Below are positions 35,736 through 43,492 of a stretch of DNA of 64,000 bases, piece by piece. The stretch spans positions 2,069,992 through 2,133,991 of the forward strand of contig NZ_CP009245.1 of assembly GCF_001941445.1 (NCBI RefSeq). Direction: 5' to 3'. The stretch's first letter is position 1. Every line of letters starts with the position of its first letter. Below the pieces are notes generated by a model. It did no database searches. It worked only from the letters and a program-made list of their open reading frames with translations, and was not told the origin of the DNA. The translations under genes were made by a program, and so were the position numbers. The DNA comes from Corynebacterium aquilae DSM 44791 (lineage in GTDB: Bacteria > Actinomycetota > Actinomycetes > Mycobacteriales > Mycobacteriaceae).

Positions 35736-38573
35736 ATGGCTGAGAAACACGCAGCACATAAAAAGCGCCAAGCTGAACGCTTCGTCGAAAAATGGCACGG
35801 GCGAGGCTATGAGAAAGGTGAGGCTCAAGCCTTCTGGATGGATCTCTTAACCGATGTCGTCGGTATGGAAGATGTCTCCACTCGCTGCCTGTTTGAGCAG
35901 CGCACTGCCGCGGGTGGCTTTATCGACGCCAACATCCCCGATTCGAAGACCATCGTTGAGCAAAAGTCTTCCGGCGTCGACCTCGATAAGAAAGAAACCC
36001 GCCAAGGCCTCCTCGTCACCCCCTATGAGCAGGCAAAGCGGTATGCGGATACCCTGCCGAATACCCACAGGCCCGACTACATCATTGTCTGTAACTTCCA
36101 CGAGTTTCGGATCCATGACCTCAACAAGGTCAACCCCGCTGAGGATTACGTTTCTTTCGTTCTCGATGAGTTGCCGAAACAGGCGTATCTGCTGGATTTC
36201 CTCATCGATCCGAAGCTGTCCCGCCAAGCCCGTGAGCTCGAGATTTCTTGGCAGGCCGGCCAGCTCATTGGTGAGCTCTACGACTTGCTCCGGAAGCAAT
36301 ACGTCGACCCGGATCTCCTGGTCAACCAGCACGCGCTCAACGTCCTGTGTGTCCGCCTCGTGTTCTGTCTCTTCGCGGAAGACGGTGGTGTGTTCAGGTC
36401 CAACGCATTCAGTGACTACCTGGCCGGGGTCCCGGCTAACCTCTGGAGGCGTACCCTGCAGGACCTCTTCGATGCGCTAGACACTCCCGAAAACGAGCGC
36501 GACCCGTACCTTGAAGAAGGGATTGCGCGGTTCCCCTATGTCAACGGTGGTCTGTTCCGGGAACGTACTGAGATCCCCCAATTCACCGAAGAGATCAAAG
36601 AACTCCTGATCAACAAGGTCGCACGCACGGACTGGTCGGAGATTTCTCCAACCATCTTCGGTGGCGTCTTCGAGTCCACCCTGAATCCGGAAACTCGCGC
36701 CAGTGGTGGGATGCACTACACCAGCCCGGAAAACATCCACAGGGTCATTGATCCACTGTTCCTGGACAACCTCACCGCAGAGCTCGACGACATCCTAACC
36801 CGTTACAAGAGCCAAGCCGCTCTCCGTCGCGAACTACGAAACTTCCATGACCGACTGTCCAAGCTCACCTTCTTCGACCCCGCCTGCGGTTCCGGCAACT
36901 TCCTCACCGAGACCTACCTTTCTTTGCGCCGACTGGAGAACAAAATCCTCTCCGTCCTTCTCGCAGATCAGGGTGCTTTCGACTTCGCGGACTTAGGCGA
37001 GGAAGCTTCCTTCCTCAAAATTCGCCTCGACCAGTTTGTCGGTATCGAGATCAACGAATTCGCCACCAATGTCGCCAACACCGCACTCTGGATCGCCCAG
37101 CTGCAATCCAACTTGGAGGCGGAAACCATCATCCAACGCACCGTCAAGGACCTCCCGCTTCGCGACAGCGCGCACATCATCCAGGGCAACGCACTCACCA
37201 CTGATTGGAACCGCGCAGTAGAAGCCAGCGACTGCAACTACATCATCGGCAACCCGCCCTTCCTCGGGGCGCGGAACCAAAACGCGGACCAAAAAGCTGA
37301 AATCAAGGCCGTCTTCAACGGCGCCAAAAACTCCGGCAACATCGACTACGTCGCTGGCTGGTTCGCAAAAGCCTCTGACTACATCCAAGATTTCCCCATC
37401 GAGTGCGCTTTCGTTGCCACCAACTCCATTTGCCAAGGCGAACAGGTCGCCAACGTCTGGTACCCGCTGTACCAAAAAGGTGTCCGGATCGATTTCGCGC
37501 ACGACACCTTCCGCTGGGCCAACGAATCCAACAACCAGGCTCACGTTTTCTGCGTCATTGTGGGGTTCTCTAAGCAGGGCGGCATGAAGTACTGGGATAC
37601 GGAGCAGCGCAAGTTTGTGCGTGCGAAGGTCCTGTTCCACCACGATGGGCCCGATGGCCCCGTGGAGCGTCAACAGCTTGATAACCTGAACGCCTACCTA
37701 GTGGACGCGGCGGATGGCTTCGTCTGGAATCAAAGCAAGCCTCTTTCGCACGTCCCTCCCATTGGAATTGGCAACAAACCGATTGACGGTGGGAACTACT
37801 TGTTCACCCCAGAGGAAAAGGCAGAGTTTCTAGCAAAGGAACCCGGCGCTGAGTCCTATTTCCACCCGTGGCTTGGAGCCAAGGAGTTCCTGCAGGGCAA
37901 GAAGCGCGAGGTGCTCTGGCTCGGCGACGCCACCCCGGCGGAACTGAAGAAGCTGCCCTTGTGCAAGGAACGGATCAAGGCTGTTCAGCAATACCGCCAG
38001 GATAGCAAGAGTGCTGGGACTCGGAAGATTGCTGACAGGCCGACCCGGTTCCACGTGGAAAACATGCCGGAGGGGACCTCCATCGTGGTACCCAAGACTT
38101 CATCAGAGCGAAGAAAACTCGTACCTTTGGGTTTTGTCGACTCCGACACTCTCTGTGGAGATGCTGTTTTCCTCATTCCAGGTGCTGAATTGTGGCATTT
38201 CGGTGTTCTTCACTCTCGAGTCCATAACGCGTGGATGCGGACAGTGGCGGGGCGACTCAAGAGTGACTACCGATACTCAGGTGGTATGGTCTACAACACT
38301 TTCATCTGGCCCAACCTCACCGAGGCTCAAAAGGTTGAAATCGGCAACGCTGCGCAAGCGGTCCTCGATGCACGCAAGGTTTATACAGACTGTACCTTGG
38401 CGGACCTCTACGACCCTGACGATTCCTACCTGTACCCCGCTCTCTTGAAAGCCCACAACGCTCTCGACGTGGCAGTGGAAAAGGCCTACGGTTTCGCCCC
38501 TGGCATCGAGGAAAAAGACATCGTGGCAGCTCTGATGGAGCGCTACCTCGCCGCTACAGCGCAGCAGCAGTGA
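35736..38573 (+). CDS. MmeI-like single-chain type IIL/IIG restriction-modification enzyme
   Basis: 945 aa from ATG 35736 (GAAGG 5 nt upstream). Domain order as in MmeI: N-terminal nuclease with GFIDANIPDSKTIVEQKSS (Asp64, Glu75, Lys77: a D-x10-ExK site), helical spacer to about 370, N6-adenine methyltransferase with motif I FFDPACGSGNF (379-389) and motif IV NPPF (506-509), then a target-recognition domain (about 620-850) and C-terminal helices. One protein would both methylate one strand of an asymmetric site and cut at a distance, needing no partner gene; none is adjacent. Length is close to MmeI (about 920 aa). Its place beside IS elements and a truncated catabolic gene suggests acquisition. 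A solitary methyltransferase is less likely because the nuclease residues remain. Confidence 0.85.
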   Translation: MAEKHAAHKKRQAERFVEKWHGRGYEKGEAQAFWMDLLTDVVGMEDVSTRCLFEQRTAAGGFIDANIPDSKTIVEQKSSGVDLDKKETRQGLLVTPYEQAKRYADTLPNTHRPDYIIVCNFHEFRIHDLNKVNPAEDYVSFVLDELPKQAYLLDFLIDPKLSRQARELEISWQAGQLIGELYDLLRKQYVDPDLLVNQHALNVLCVRLVFCLFAEDGGVFRSNAFSDYLAGVPANLWRRTLQDLFDALDTPENERDPYLEEGIARFPYVNGGLFRERTEIPQFTEEIKELLINKVARTDWSEISPTIFGGVFESTLNPETRASGGMHYTSPENIHRVIDPLFLDNLTAELDDILTRYKSQAALRRELRNFHDRLSKLTFFDPACGSGNFLTETYLSLRRLENKILSVLLADQGAFDFADLGEEASFLKIRLDQFVGIEINEFATNVANTALWIAQLQSNLEAETIIQRTVKDLPLRDSAHIIQGNALTTDWNRAVEASDCNYIIGNPPFLGARNQNADQKAEIKAVFNGAKNSGNIDYVAGWFAKASDYIQDFPIECAFVATNSICQGEQVANVWYPLYQKGVRIDFAHDTFRWANESNNQAHVFCVIVGFSKQGGMKYWDTEQRKFVRAKVLFHHDGPDGPVERQQLDNLNAYLVDAADGFVWNQSKPLSHVPPIGIGNKPIDGGNYLFTPEEKAEFLAKEPGAESYFHPWLGAKEFLQGKKREVLWLGDATPAELKKLPLCKERIKAVQQYRQDSKSAGTRKIADRPTRFHVENMPEGTSIVVPKTSSERRKLVPLGFVDSDTLCGDAVFLIPGAELWHFGVLHSRVHNAWMRTVAGRLKSDYRYSGGMVYNTFIWPNLTEAQKVEIGNAAQAVLDARKVYTDCTLADLYDPDDSYLYPALLKAHNALDVAVEKAYGFAPGIEEKDIVAALMERYLAATAQQQ

Positions 38574-39124
38574 TACGTCGAAGCCCCTAAAACACATTGC
38601 GACTGGTCGGCGGATCCGCCCAAGGGCGTATCCACGCCGCACTGTAACGCTCGCATCGCAGGTATGAGTAAATTGCCTGCAGCCGCCTTTACGACCGTAT
38701 CACTGAACCCAGGGCTCGCTTCGAAGTGCCAGCAATCTACTGGAGCGCTCGGGGTGTTGGTGATGGATGGTTATTTTGACAGTACTGGAGCAATTATTTG
38801 GTTGTCTGCATTTTTTGCGGGGTTGTGGGTGTTTTTGTCGGTTTTTGGGGCCGCTGTGCGGGGTAGCAGATGTGAGGTGTTTTGGGAGTGTGTGGGGTTT
38901 GGGGTTGTGGTGGTTTTGGTCTGGGATTCTTTTTGCCTTTTGCTGCCCCCTAGTGCTGGTGGGTGGCGGTGTTGTTGGTAGTGTCAGCGGGGCTTTTGAT
39001 AGCTGCTTTTGCGGCCGGAAAATCGTTGTGGTTTTTGGTTGCACGTAGTTGATTTTCCGCGCCCCACCCTTAGGTGCGGAAGGTTTTTCCTTGACCCCTA
39101 CCCCTAGGCCAAGTTGTACTTCTT
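38574..39124. other. Intergenic region at the right border of the accessory island
   Basis: 551 bp. 38580-38660 contains GGCGGATCCGCC, self-complementary, and may act as a terminator though no T-run follows. From about 38765 the plus strand turns strongly T/G-rich, marking the border to the MFS region. A weak small membrane frame lies at 38763-38981. No IS end or attachment-site duplication recognised. Confidence 0.5.
38763..38981 (+). CDS. Possible small membrane protein
   Basis: 72 codons from ATG 38763 with two hydrophobic stretches (AIIWLSAFFAGLWVFLSVFG and GFGVVVVLVWDSFCLLL). Upstream GGTGTTGGTG is a poor ribosome site. T/G-rich DNA easily yields such frames, so this may be chance. Confidence 0.25.
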   Translation: MDGYFDSTGAIIWLSAFFAGLWVFLSVFGAAVRGSRCEVFWECVGFGVVVVLVWDSFCLLLPPSAGGWRCCW

Positions 39125-40723
39125 ATGAGCACACCCACTCACTCCACGCCATTTGGCGAGTCAGATTCTGCTGCCCGTTTGTCTGCTCTTGAGCAGTTGA
39201 AGACGAAGCGTCGCCCGAAGATTTTTGCGGCGACTTTTGTGTCCGAGATTTCTGTTGGCGCCCATGTTGGTGGTGTTGGCGCGCTGATTGTGTTGTTGGC
39301 GCAGTCTTTTGGCACCAGCATTAATACGTTTACGATTCTGAGTTCTTTCCTCGGGATCGGCATGATTGTTTATTCGTTGATTTCGCCGTGGATTATGCGG
39401 GCGACGGCGGGTTTGGTGTTGAAGACCTCCTCGACGATGGTGATTCTTGGTGCGCTGGGTTTGGCTTTTGCCCCGTGGATTTGGTTGGTGATTGTTTCTG
39501 GCCTGTTGGTGGGCAGTGGTGCGTCGTTGGTGATTTTGATTGTGCCGGCGGTGTTGGCGGGTCCGCGGCGTGCGCGTGATATTGCTTTGGCTAATGGGGC
39601 GTCGTCGGCGGCGAGTATTGCGGCCCCGTTGTTGTATGGGTTTTTTGATTCGCTTCCTCATGTTCAGGGCCGGTGGGCGGCTTTGATGTTGGCTCTGCCT
39701 GCGGTGTATGTGTTGGCGACGATTCGTTCGATTGATTTTGTGGATACGCCGAGTGCTTTTGCGGAGCGTTTGCATAACAAGGTGGGGCGAAAGCGTGCGA
39801 AGGATTTAGCGGATGCTTTTGGCACGGTGTCGTCGGTGCGGGCTTTTGGTGGCGCGGAGAATGTCGCTGATGATGAGTTGGCGCGTGCTGCGGTGGCGCA
39901 AGCTGGTTCGCCGGTGCACGTGCCGGATTTGTATGCCAAGCATGAGGATCCGTCGTTTAATGAGCAGTCGACCCGGGCGGTGCGTGCGCGGTTTGGGTTG
40001 AAGTCTTCCAAGCGCAAGGCGCGTGGTGTGGCGGGCGATGCGCCGAAGAATCGGAAGGGTTTTAAGCCGCGTTTGTCGACTCCTGCGGTGGTGACGCGGA
40101 CGAAGGAGCGGATTCAGTACCGCACGAAGCGGGAGCTGTTTTATATGGCTAGTTGCCTTGTGCGGGTGGCTTTGTCGTTGGTGACTGAGTTTGCGTTGTA
40201 CACCTGGGGTGTGGCGCGGTTGATGGAGATTGGTGTGCAGACTTCGACGGCGGCGACGTTGGGGGCGGTGTTCCCGTTGGGTATGGCTGCCGGTCGTTTG
40301 AGCGCTGGTGTGCTTATTAAGTGGCGCTATATTTTCCCGGCGAGCGTCCTGGCGTCTTTGTCGGGTGGTTTGATTGTGGGGCTTGGGGTGAGCTTGCCGC
40401 AGTTGATTTTTGGCTTGTTGATTGCTGGTTTTGGTACGGCGTTGCTGTATCCGATCACGGTGGATGACATGGTGGCGTTGCCGAAGTTGTCGCCGAACCG
40501 GGCGGCGGCGTTGTGTTCTTTGGGCGGTGGCACGACGGTGTTTTTGCTGCCGCTGTTGCTGCCGTTGGTGCAGGACGTGTTGACGTTGGGTGAGTCGCTG
40601 TTGTTGTTGGCGCCGGTGACGATTGTGTTGTGGTTGTTGCCGACAGGCCGTAAGGCTTTTGCCAATAGTGATCAGGCGTGTGTGCCGGTCGCTGCGGACA
40701 AAGATGCTGACGTCGTGTCTTAG
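39125..40723 (+). CDS. Major facilitator superfamily transporter
   Basis: 532-aa inner-membrane protein. Six helices (about residues 30-205: ATFVSEISVGAHVGG onward), a long cytoplasmic loop of about 130 residues rich in Lys/Arg (KRKARGVAGDAPKNRKG), then six more helices from about 340. A GxxxD-like segment and the GAVFPLGMAAGRLSAG pattern fit MFS. Substrate unknown; it could be an exporter. A terminator follows at 40758-40793. T/G-ending codons contrast strongly with the C-ending codons of malQ. Confidence 0.85.
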   Translation: MSTPTHSTPFGESDSAARLSALEQLKTKRRPKIFAATFVSEISVGAHVGGVGALIVLLAQSFGTSINTFTILSSFLGIGMIVYSLISPWIMRATAGLVLKTSSTMVILGALGLAFAPWIWLVIVSGLLVGSGASLVILIVPAVLAGPRRARDIALANGASSAASIAAPLLYGFFDSLPHVQGRWAALMLALPAVYVLATIRSIDFVDTPSAFAERLHNKVGRKRAKDLADAFGTVSSVRAFGGAENVADDELARAAVAQAGSPVHVPDLYAKHEDPSFNEQSTRAVRARFGLKSSKRKARGVAGDAPKNRKGFKPRLSTPAVVTRTKERIQYRTKRELFYMASCLVRVALSLVTEFALYTWGVARLMEIGVQTSTAATLGAVFPLGMAAGRLSAGVLIKWRYIFPASVLASLSGGLIVGLGVSLPQLIFGLLIAGFGTALLYPITVDDMVALPKLSPNRAAALCSLGGGTTVFLLPLLLPLVQDVLTLGESLLLLAPVTIVLWLLPTGRKAFANSDQACVPVAADKDADVVS

Positions 40724-40757
40724 ACCGCTAGAATCCGCCGCGTTTGTGGCGGATGTG

Positions 40758-40793
40758 AAAAACCCAGCACCAAAGCGGTGGTGCTGGGTTTTT
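40758..40793. terminator. Bidirectional terminator between MFS and YccF genes
   Basis: AAAAACCCAGCACC (40758-40771) pairs with GGTGCTGGGTTTTT (40780-40793). Confidence 0.88.
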
Positions 40794-40809
40794 CGTTGTT
40801 TTTGGTTTT

Positions 40810-41181
40810 TTAAGCGTCGATAATTTTCTTGCCGAAGGGGAAGCAGGAGACGGGGATCATCTTCAGGTTGGCTACGGCTAGCGGTAGGCCGATGATGGTT
40901 ACTGCTTGGGCGGCTGCGGTGGTGATGTGGCCGATGGCGAGCCAGAGGCCTGCGACGAGGAACCAGATGATGTTGGCCAGCCCGCTCATGGTGCCGGCTT
41001 TGTTGGTTTCGACGACTTCGCGTCCGAAGGGCCACAGGGCGTAGGAGGCCATGCGGAAGCTGGCGACTCCGGCGGGGATGGTGATGATGAAGATGCAGGC
41101 CACCACCCCGGCGAGCAGGTACCCGGCGGCGAGCCAAATGCCACCGGTGATCAGCCACAGCAGGTTTAGAAGAGTTTTCAT
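40810..41181 (-). CDS. YccF-domain membrane protein
   Basis: 123 aa from ATG 41181; the frame is open further upstream but without coding character. Two tandem YccF repeats: LLNLLWLITGGIWLAAGYLL ... ALWPFGREV and LANIIWFLVAGLWLAIGHIT ... CFPFGKKI. Each gives two transmembrane helices ending in a PFG motif. Inner-membrane protein of unknown function, widespread in bacteria. Confidence 0.88.
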   Translation of the reverse strand: MKTLLNLLWLITGGIWLAAGYLLAGVVACIFIITIPAGVASFRMASYALWPFGREVVETNKAGTMSGLANIIWFLVAGLWLAIGHITTAAAQAVTIIGLPLAVANLKMIPVSCFPFGKKIIDA

Positions 41182-41258
41182 GTATCCCAAGATACCTGGG
41201 TTAATGGCTGTTGGTGGGGGCTTTGTGGCGCCGGGTCTGGCTGGTTGGCTGGTGGGTT

Positions 41259-41375
41259 TTAGCCGGTGGTGAAGGTGCGAATGAGCCACACGATGATCAC
41301 CAGTGCGAGCAGCGCGTACAGGGCGAGCTTCACACGGGACTGTGGGTACTTGTTGCGTTTGGGTTGCTCACTCAC
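41259..41375 (-). CDS. 38-aa small membrane protein
   Basis: GTG 41375 with AGGAGA upstream (16 nt from the start) begins a short frame: basic N-terminus SEQPKRNKYPQSRVK, one transmembrane helix LALYALLALVIIVWLI, then RTFTTG and TAA. Basic residues before the helix predict an N-in orientation. The clean ribosome site, charge layout and exact helix length make chance unlikely. Function unknown. Confidence 0.55.
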   Translation of the reverse strand: MSEQPKRNKYPQSRVKLALYALLALVIIVWLIRTFTTG

Positions 41376-41489
41376 GGTGGGTTTGGTTTCTCCTACGACT
41401 GCACGGAATGTGCACACATTGTTCCACCCGCCACGGGCGTGGCGGGAAATGACAGTGAGACTACTTTATCGCTTGCAGGTTGCGCACAC

Positions 41490-41798
41490 CTATTGGGTGG
41501 GTTCTTCCGGCCCGACCGGCGGGGTGTTGATGACAACGCGGGTTTCTGCGGCTGGTTTGTGCCCCTTGGTGACTTTGCGGGCGGGGATGAGGCGGACGCG
41601 TTCGGCGGTGGTGTGTCCGGGGTTAAACCATTTATAAGTCAGGGCGCCGGCAACATCGATGGCTCTGAGGAGGACGATGGCGAGGATTGCGCACATGGGG
41701 ATGGCGGTGAGGACTACGACGATGGTCTGCCACACCAGGGGCAGGCCGGTGAGCCATTGGGCGATGCCGTCGAGGATGGCGATGAATTGGTCTCTCAC
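41490..41798 (-). CDS. Hypothetical membrane protein
   Basis: 102 aa. A probable two-helix N-terminal half (LDGIAQWLTGLPLVWQTIVVV, then AIPMCAILAIVLLRAIDVAG), followed by a soluble basic/Pro tail (ERVRLIPARKVTKGHKP ... INTPPVGPEEPTQ). GTG 41798. I recall similar small proteins in other corynebacteria but know no function. Confidence 0.7.
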   Translation of the reverse strand: MRDQFIAILDGIAQWLTGLPLVWQTIVVVLTAIPMCAILAIVLLRAIDVAGALTYKWFNPGHTTAERVRLIPARKVTKGHKPAAETRVVINTPPVGPEEPTQ

Positions 41799-41870
41799 GG
41801 GGTTTTAGCCTACTTCACGCAAGTGTTCGGGCGTGACGGGGTGGGATTTTGACGGTGCGGGGTTGGGTGC

Positions 41871-42593
41871 TTAGTGCTCGTCGAAGGTGACGGTGTCCGG
41901 GCCGATGGTCATGCCGCCTGTGTGGTCGTGGATGCTGATTCCGGCGGGGGTGCTGGTGATGGTGAAGGTGTCTTCAGGCAGGTTGAGGCTTTTGCCGACG
42001 GGAAGCTTTTTTACTTGCTCGGGGTGCTCGTAGCCTTCGGCAGCCCAGGCGGTGATCCCCTGGCGCAGCGAGCCGCAAAACTTTCCCGTTTTTGGGTCTT
42101 GCCCGATTTGGGTGACGGCACTTTCGTCCTCGTAGTAGCCGCAGGTGTGGGCGTTGTCGATGGTGGTCCAGGCTGTGGCATCGGCGCGGTGGCAGGTGAG
42201 AAATTGTGCGCCTGGCTTGGCGCCGATGCGGCAAATCACCTGCCCTGTGGAATCGGCGACAACATAGACGTCATCGCCTGCCGCGTAGCCCAGCAGGGAG
42301 ATATCGCCGTCGTATCCTAGGTCTGCGGTGGTGGGTATCCGCGGGCTTGAGGTGGTGGTCGCTACAGCATCTTCTGTTTTCGCACTGGTGGTGCTGGCTG
42401 GTGGTTGGGTTGTGGGCGCCAGCGACACAGTCGGGTCTTGTGGCGGCGTGCTGTGTGGTGGTGGGCTGTGGGTTACTGTCACCACGGTGGTGGTCGTGCT
42501 GTGTTCGGTGTGCGCTGGTGCAGCTTCCTGCTGCTGGCAGGCAGCAGTGAGCAGGGCTGCTGCCGCAACGATTGCCACGCTTGGCTGTTTCAC
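41871..42593 (-). CDS. Putative lipoprotein, member of a tandem pair
   Basis: 240 aa from GTG 42593, chosen because AAGGAG lies 7 nt upstream. Signal peptide with lipobox LLTAAC, a TTTTVVTVTHS segment and a Pro/Thr/Ser-rich spacer, then a ~130-aa globular domain with paired cysteines (VICRIGAKPG, FLTCHRADATAW, HTCGYY, KFCGSLRQG). The next gene upstream encodes a protein of the same plan; both end in a TIGP/VGP-type strand. Probably anchored on the outer face of the cell membrane. Function unknown. Confidence 0.8.
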   Translation of the reverse strand: MKQPSVAIVAAAALLTAACQQQEAAPAHTEHSTTTTVVTVTHSPPPHSTPPQDPTVSLAPTTQPPASTTSAKTEDAVATTTSSPRIPTTADLGYDGDISLLGYAAGDDVYVVADSTGQVICRIGAKPGAQFLTCHRADATAWTTIDNAHTCGYYEDESAVTQIGQDPKTGKFCGSLRQGITAWAAEGYEHPEQVKKLPVGKSLNLPEDTFTITSTPAGISIHDHTGGMTIGPDTVTFDEH

Positions 42594-42656
42594 CCAGATC
42601 TCCTTAAGCAGCCGAGAAACCACGCACTTTTTCACCGTGTTGTCTTGTCTTTGGGT

Positions 42657-43322
42657 TTACCCGCTGTAGTCGATGATGTCGACTTTTTCTGGCCCCACGG
42701 TCATGCCGATGGCTGCGGCATCAAAGACCAGTCCTTGCTCTGTGCTGGTCACAGTGAAAAAACTTTGGCCAAGGTCGAGTTTTTCACCGATGGGCAGTTT
42801 TACTTGCTCGGCCGAGGTGAACTCGGTGTCAAAGAGGGCCCCGTTGCCCTGCATTGAGGTGGCACAGAAGCGGTTTTCTCCCAGCATGAGCTTGGTTGTG
42901 TGGGTGGCTTCATCCGGGTAGATGCCGCACAGGTTTTTGGCGGGGATGTTTGTCCACGGGGAAAAGTCCGGGTGGTGGCAAAACAGGAAGTCGCCGGCGC
43001 CGGGCACGGTGCCACCCCGGCACACCACCGTGCCGGTGTGGTCGGCAAACACGAAGGTGCCATTGCCCACCTGGTAATCCACCGGCCCGGAGCTGTCGGG
43101 GGTTTCCTGCGGCGTGCTTGGCGTGGGGGCGGTCGCGTTGGGGGCCGGTGGTGGGGCGTCGTTGGGGGTGGGGTTATCCGGCTGCGGGGTGGGGTTTTCC
43201 CCTGCCGGGCGGGTCACGGTGACAACAGTGGTCGATTTCTCCCCGTTGCCGCCAACTCCGCCGGAGCACGCCACCAGGGGCATACAGCCTAGTAGTGCCA
43301 GTGCGATGAGTTCTCGTTTCAT
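42657..43322 (-). CDS. Putative lipoprotein, paralogue of the adjacent one
   Basis: 221 aa. Lipobox PLVAC, then STTVVTVTRP and a long Pro/Asn/Thr spacer. The globular domain repeats the neighbour's pattern: VVCRGGTVPGAG, FLFCHHPDFSPW, KNLCGIYPDE, NRFCATSMQG, KLPIGEKLDL, MTVGPEKVD. The four cysteines align, suggesting two disulfides. The 64-bp gap to the second copy suggests an operon born by duplication. Function unknown. Confidence 0.8.
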   Translation of the reverse strand: MKRELIALALLGCMPLVACSGGVGGNGEKSTTVVTVTRPAGENPTPQPDNPTPNDAPPPAPNATAPTPSTPQETPDSSGPVDYQVGNGTFVFADHTGTVVCRGGTVPGAGDFLFCHHPDFSPWTNIPAKNLCGIYPDEATHTTKLMLGENRFCATSMQGNGALFDTEFTSAEQVKLPIGEKLDLGQSFFTVTSTEQGLVFDAAAIGMTVGPEKVDIIDYSG

Positions 43323-43431
43323 GGTGGGATTCCTGTCGACGGCGGGGTGCTGCAGTTCTACGGTATCCGTCTTAGGGCTTGCGGCTTTCAGGGTGCTACC
43401 CCCAGGTGGGTGATTGCCACCCCGGCATGCG

Positions 43432-43468
43432 AAAAGCTCCGCGATGAGAGGGTGGTCGCGGAGCTTTT
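43432..43468 (-). terminator. Terminator of dcp
   Basis: AAAAGCTCCGCGA (43432-43444) pairs with TCGCGGAGCTTTT (43456-43468), located 24 bp past the dcp stop; T-run on the minus strand. Confidence 0.85.
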
Positions 43469-43492
43469 GCGTTGCGGTTTTTTGGTGGGGCT

